Positions 61,346 to 64,000 of a stretch of 64,000 nt of DNA are shown one piece after another (the stretch's first letter is position 1; each line of letters begins with the position of its first letter). Below the pieces are notes generated by a model. The model was given only the letters and a program-made list of their open reading frames with translations. It was not told the DNA's origin and made no database searches. Location of the stretch: the NCBI GenBank assembly GCA_034509925.1, contig CM067532.1, forward strand, positions 3,800,142 through 3,864,141. Direction: 5' to 3'. Source of the stretch: Hirudinaria manillensis. Lineage: Eukaryota; Annelida; Clitellata; Hirudinida; Hirudinidae. The translations under genes and the position numbers were made by a program.

Positions 61346-64000
61346 AGTACATCAAACTTAATAGCAAGCAAAGTAGTTGAAATGTACAAGCTTTCAAAAA
61401 GTGTTCTGGGACTTAAACTTCTTGTCAATGATGGCCAACATTTTGCTTTCAAAGCAGGCCAATGGTATTGAATTGCCTTCATGTTTGATATGTTTGCATT
61501 AAATTTTTAGTTTAGATTATTGTTATGGCATTCGATGAGGTAACTTTCCAAGTTTGAAGATTAGATATTCTTACAAATCAATTACGCTGCTAATGAGGCC
61601 AAATGGATTTAGTTCACAAAGTTTATTTTTGTAAATAAGTCACCTTTTTTAATTTATTTCAATTATTAAACTTATTACATTCTTGCAGTTTGATAATTAG
61701 GAACATATCTCATGCCATTCTTCCCTTCACTTAAGCTAATGATACCAATGTGTGTCCAGAGTAAAAAAAAGTCAAATCAAAACTGTTCAAACGCTGATGT
61801 TATTTGCTATAATTAATGTTGGGATATTTTATTTGAAGTAGTTTTTGAGTTTGTGTGGTCAATGAAAACATTTTTATTAAAGATTAACTAAGCCCATCCA
61901 AATTTTTACTTAATTTGAAGTATGTTTAAATTTTGTAAAATAAAATTATGTTAAGTTACTCACAATATTCTTTAAATTTGGTTTCAAAAGTTTGTTTAGC
62001 CAGATAATTTAGTTCAGAACCAACAGATAAATTTATTTTTTAAATTTAGTTTTGATTTAATGTGAGTGTTCATCACTTTCAAGGATAGATTTCTATGTTC
62101 CTGGCTTAGCACAAGTTGCAGGATATTCCATATGCTCCAGTCCCGAATATTTTAGAGAGACAAATCTAATAGAACTTGCAGTTAAAGGTGCAGGTTATCC
62201 ACCTACAAAGTGGGTACACAATGAGGTTTGTCACTTTAATAAAATTGACATTAAAGTTATTTATAGTTTAATATCTCTACTTCTATTATCACGTTGATGC
62301 ATATTCGAAGGATAGTGGCTCATGCTTGCAATGGTCAAAATGTGACATCTCATCATTGCACTATGTAAATGTTTGTTAAAATGCCTTTGGTTCTGCACTG
62401 TAACACTAAGCAAATTATCTAAATGTATTTACATACATTATGTAAATTTAAAAAGATTTTGTTTTAGATGTAGACATTTTTGCGTTTGACTGCTATAGTG
62501 GTTCTATGGAATTTATGTGAACAATACATGTTGATTTAGAAATTACATGCTTTGAGCAACCATTAAATCATTTGATGTATTCAGTTTTTAAATACCAGCC
62601 AACAAATACATACACAGGTTTATTTGTGGAGTTATCTTCTTATTTAACTTAGCCTAATTAAATACATATGTCAACTTCTCCCTGACACTCAAAGAAAAAT
62701 GATTTAAGATTGAAGGAACCAGGAAATCTGTATTTGAAATAAGCCTTAAAAAAGGAGAAACAAACTAATGATAGATCAGATCAAAATATTGTAACGTTTG
62801 CACACAGAAACATTGTTTCTGTCTAGACAGAAACCATAAAGACTAAGAGGTGAAATATAACTAAAAATGTTTGAATGGTTACATTAAACTTTGTAAAAAT
62901 TTATTTATGATATATATGTATATATAATTATGTATATCTTAGGATGCCAAAAAAACAGAAGTTAATTTTTTTAATGCTCAACTTGTAAACCTGTGATGAC
63001 TTAAAAAATAAATTGTGCAAATCTTTATAATAATCTATTAACATTTAGAGAAGGAAACTTGCTAAAAAATGAAAATTGCCAATTTTGGCAAATTCATCAA
63101 ATTAGTAAATAAATAAGAAACTTTCATAAAATAAAAATAATTTGACATCATTGTTTATTTGCCGAATCTTATTTCAGTTGCAAGATTTTATGGCCATTGC
63201 AATAAAATAACATTTTCTATACAGGAAGAGACCTTATCTTTAACCTTTGAAACTCTTCTGAACAGGAACAAAATGATTTTTACATGGAGTTTCATTCCTA
63301 TTCATATTTTGCTTTACAGATCATTGAAATGTTGTTAAGTGAGGATAAGAAGCCAGGACTAAAAAAATGCTTAGCTGGTGGGTTTTTTTCCTAAATGGGA
63401 AAATATTACTTTATTTAATCCAGCAACAAAGTTATGTGAAAAATTGAAAATGTGATGTGTAAAAGCAAACTCTTCAAAGGGCTAGTCCAAGGGGAATTAC
63501 CTTCTGTTTAATGGCTGGGTGTGATAAATGAATGAGTAAAAACCTTACAGTATGTAGCTGTCATCGATTATTTCAAAACCAGTTAACAAAAGAAGATATC
63601 AGCAAAGGACTTGATTGAGTTTATTGCAAAAAAATCTTGATAGTAATCACAACTATAGTCTCTTCCCATATAGGAAATGTTACTTTATTTCAGTGGTTAT
63701 AAAGTCTTGCTATTGTAATAAGATTCAATAAATAAAGAATTAATTAAAGTCATTGTTTTATTTTATGAAAGCTTGTTAATTATATGTAAGGACTTGCTAT
63801 GTTTGCCTAACTTTTTTCATTAAGAAATCCTAATTAGAAATATAATTGATTAATGATAACAATCAATTTGCCTTGTTCATCATGTAAACTTTTTCTTAAG
63901 TGCAAGATAGACAGTCAAGTACACATATCTGTGGGTGGAGACTTTTATTATGATGTCAATGAATATCCCAACAAAGATCTTGACATTTTACTGTTAGCAG
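61346..64000 (+). CDS. OXNAD1: Oxidoreductase NAD-binding domain-containing protein 1, partial
   Basis: This is a putative mitochondrial flavin-dependent oxidoreductase of the ferredoxin-NADP reductase fold; substrate unknown. Three exons are readable: 61346-61464, 62084-62225 and 63901-64000 or beyond. The first ends in LLVNDGQHFAFKAGQW, split at the Trp codon. The second reads IDFYVPGLAQVAGYSICSSP, the FAD-binding Rxx(S/T)-like region as in human FFIPGVSVVGGFSICSSP, then IELAVKGAGYPPTKWVHNE. The third reads CKIDSQVHISVGGDFYYD and runs into ILLLA at the window end; the GGVGINP NAD-binding motif would follow outside. Donors gtattg and gtttgt, acceptors ttgcag, ttcaag and cttaag. The N-terminal exon is not identified. 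Confidence 0.9.

Overview
The window is nuclear DNA from an AT-rich invertebrate animal genome. Genes carry spliceosomal introns, and the proteins are metazoan: an Integrator subunit, a minor-spliceosome protein, an EVI1/Mecom-type zinc-finger factor and OXNAD1. Intergenic space is full of decayed LINE, LTR, hAT and pogo/Tigger-like DNA. The phylum cannot be fixed from the sequence alone. Nematodes are unlikely because they lack the minor spliceosome. No operons, CRISPR arrays, tRNA or rRNA genes were seen.

Layout. (1) 1-1899: LTR-retroelement-like debris upstream of, or inside an intron of, INTS12. (2) 1900-31015: INTS12 (+) and SNRNP35 (-) face each other. The 14.1 kb from an INTS12 intron to SNRNP35 exon 2 is tandemly duplicated as unit A (2184-16262) and unit B (16263-30326). 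The complete genes sit at the outer edges; truncated copies of both meet head to head at the inner junction. The duplicated filler holds a hAT-type MITE with an 8-bp target duplication, a Tigger-like element, a LINE remnant, and a retroelement whose C-terminus resembles a PD-(D/E)XK nuclease. (3) 31016-38523: non-coding, with a candidate TATA box and 5' exon near 36.1-36.3 kb. (4) 38524-40719: an uninterrupted 731-codon EVI1/Mecom-like gene. (5) 40720-51900: mostly unannotatable, with MITEs, simple repeats, two decayed ORF tracts and a GC-rich octamer/CCAAT cluster. (6) 52004-60330 (-): a 13-exon class I [4Fe-4S] fumarase with a putative mitochondrial presequence and LINE insertions in an intron. 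(7) 61346-64000 (+): the first three recognisable exons of OXNAD1, divergent from the fumarase gene and running off the window.

The most notable observations are these. The duplication has AATT microhomology at its join. A 269-bp tract inside it differs at roughly 40 sites, mostly CpG versus TpG/CpA, while the rest of the two copies differs at about ten. SNRNP35, which encodes a protein of the U11/U12 snRNP, has an intron with a perfect U12-type 5' splice site. I see no wholly novel system; the interest lies in genome rearrangement, repeat dynamics and gene structure.
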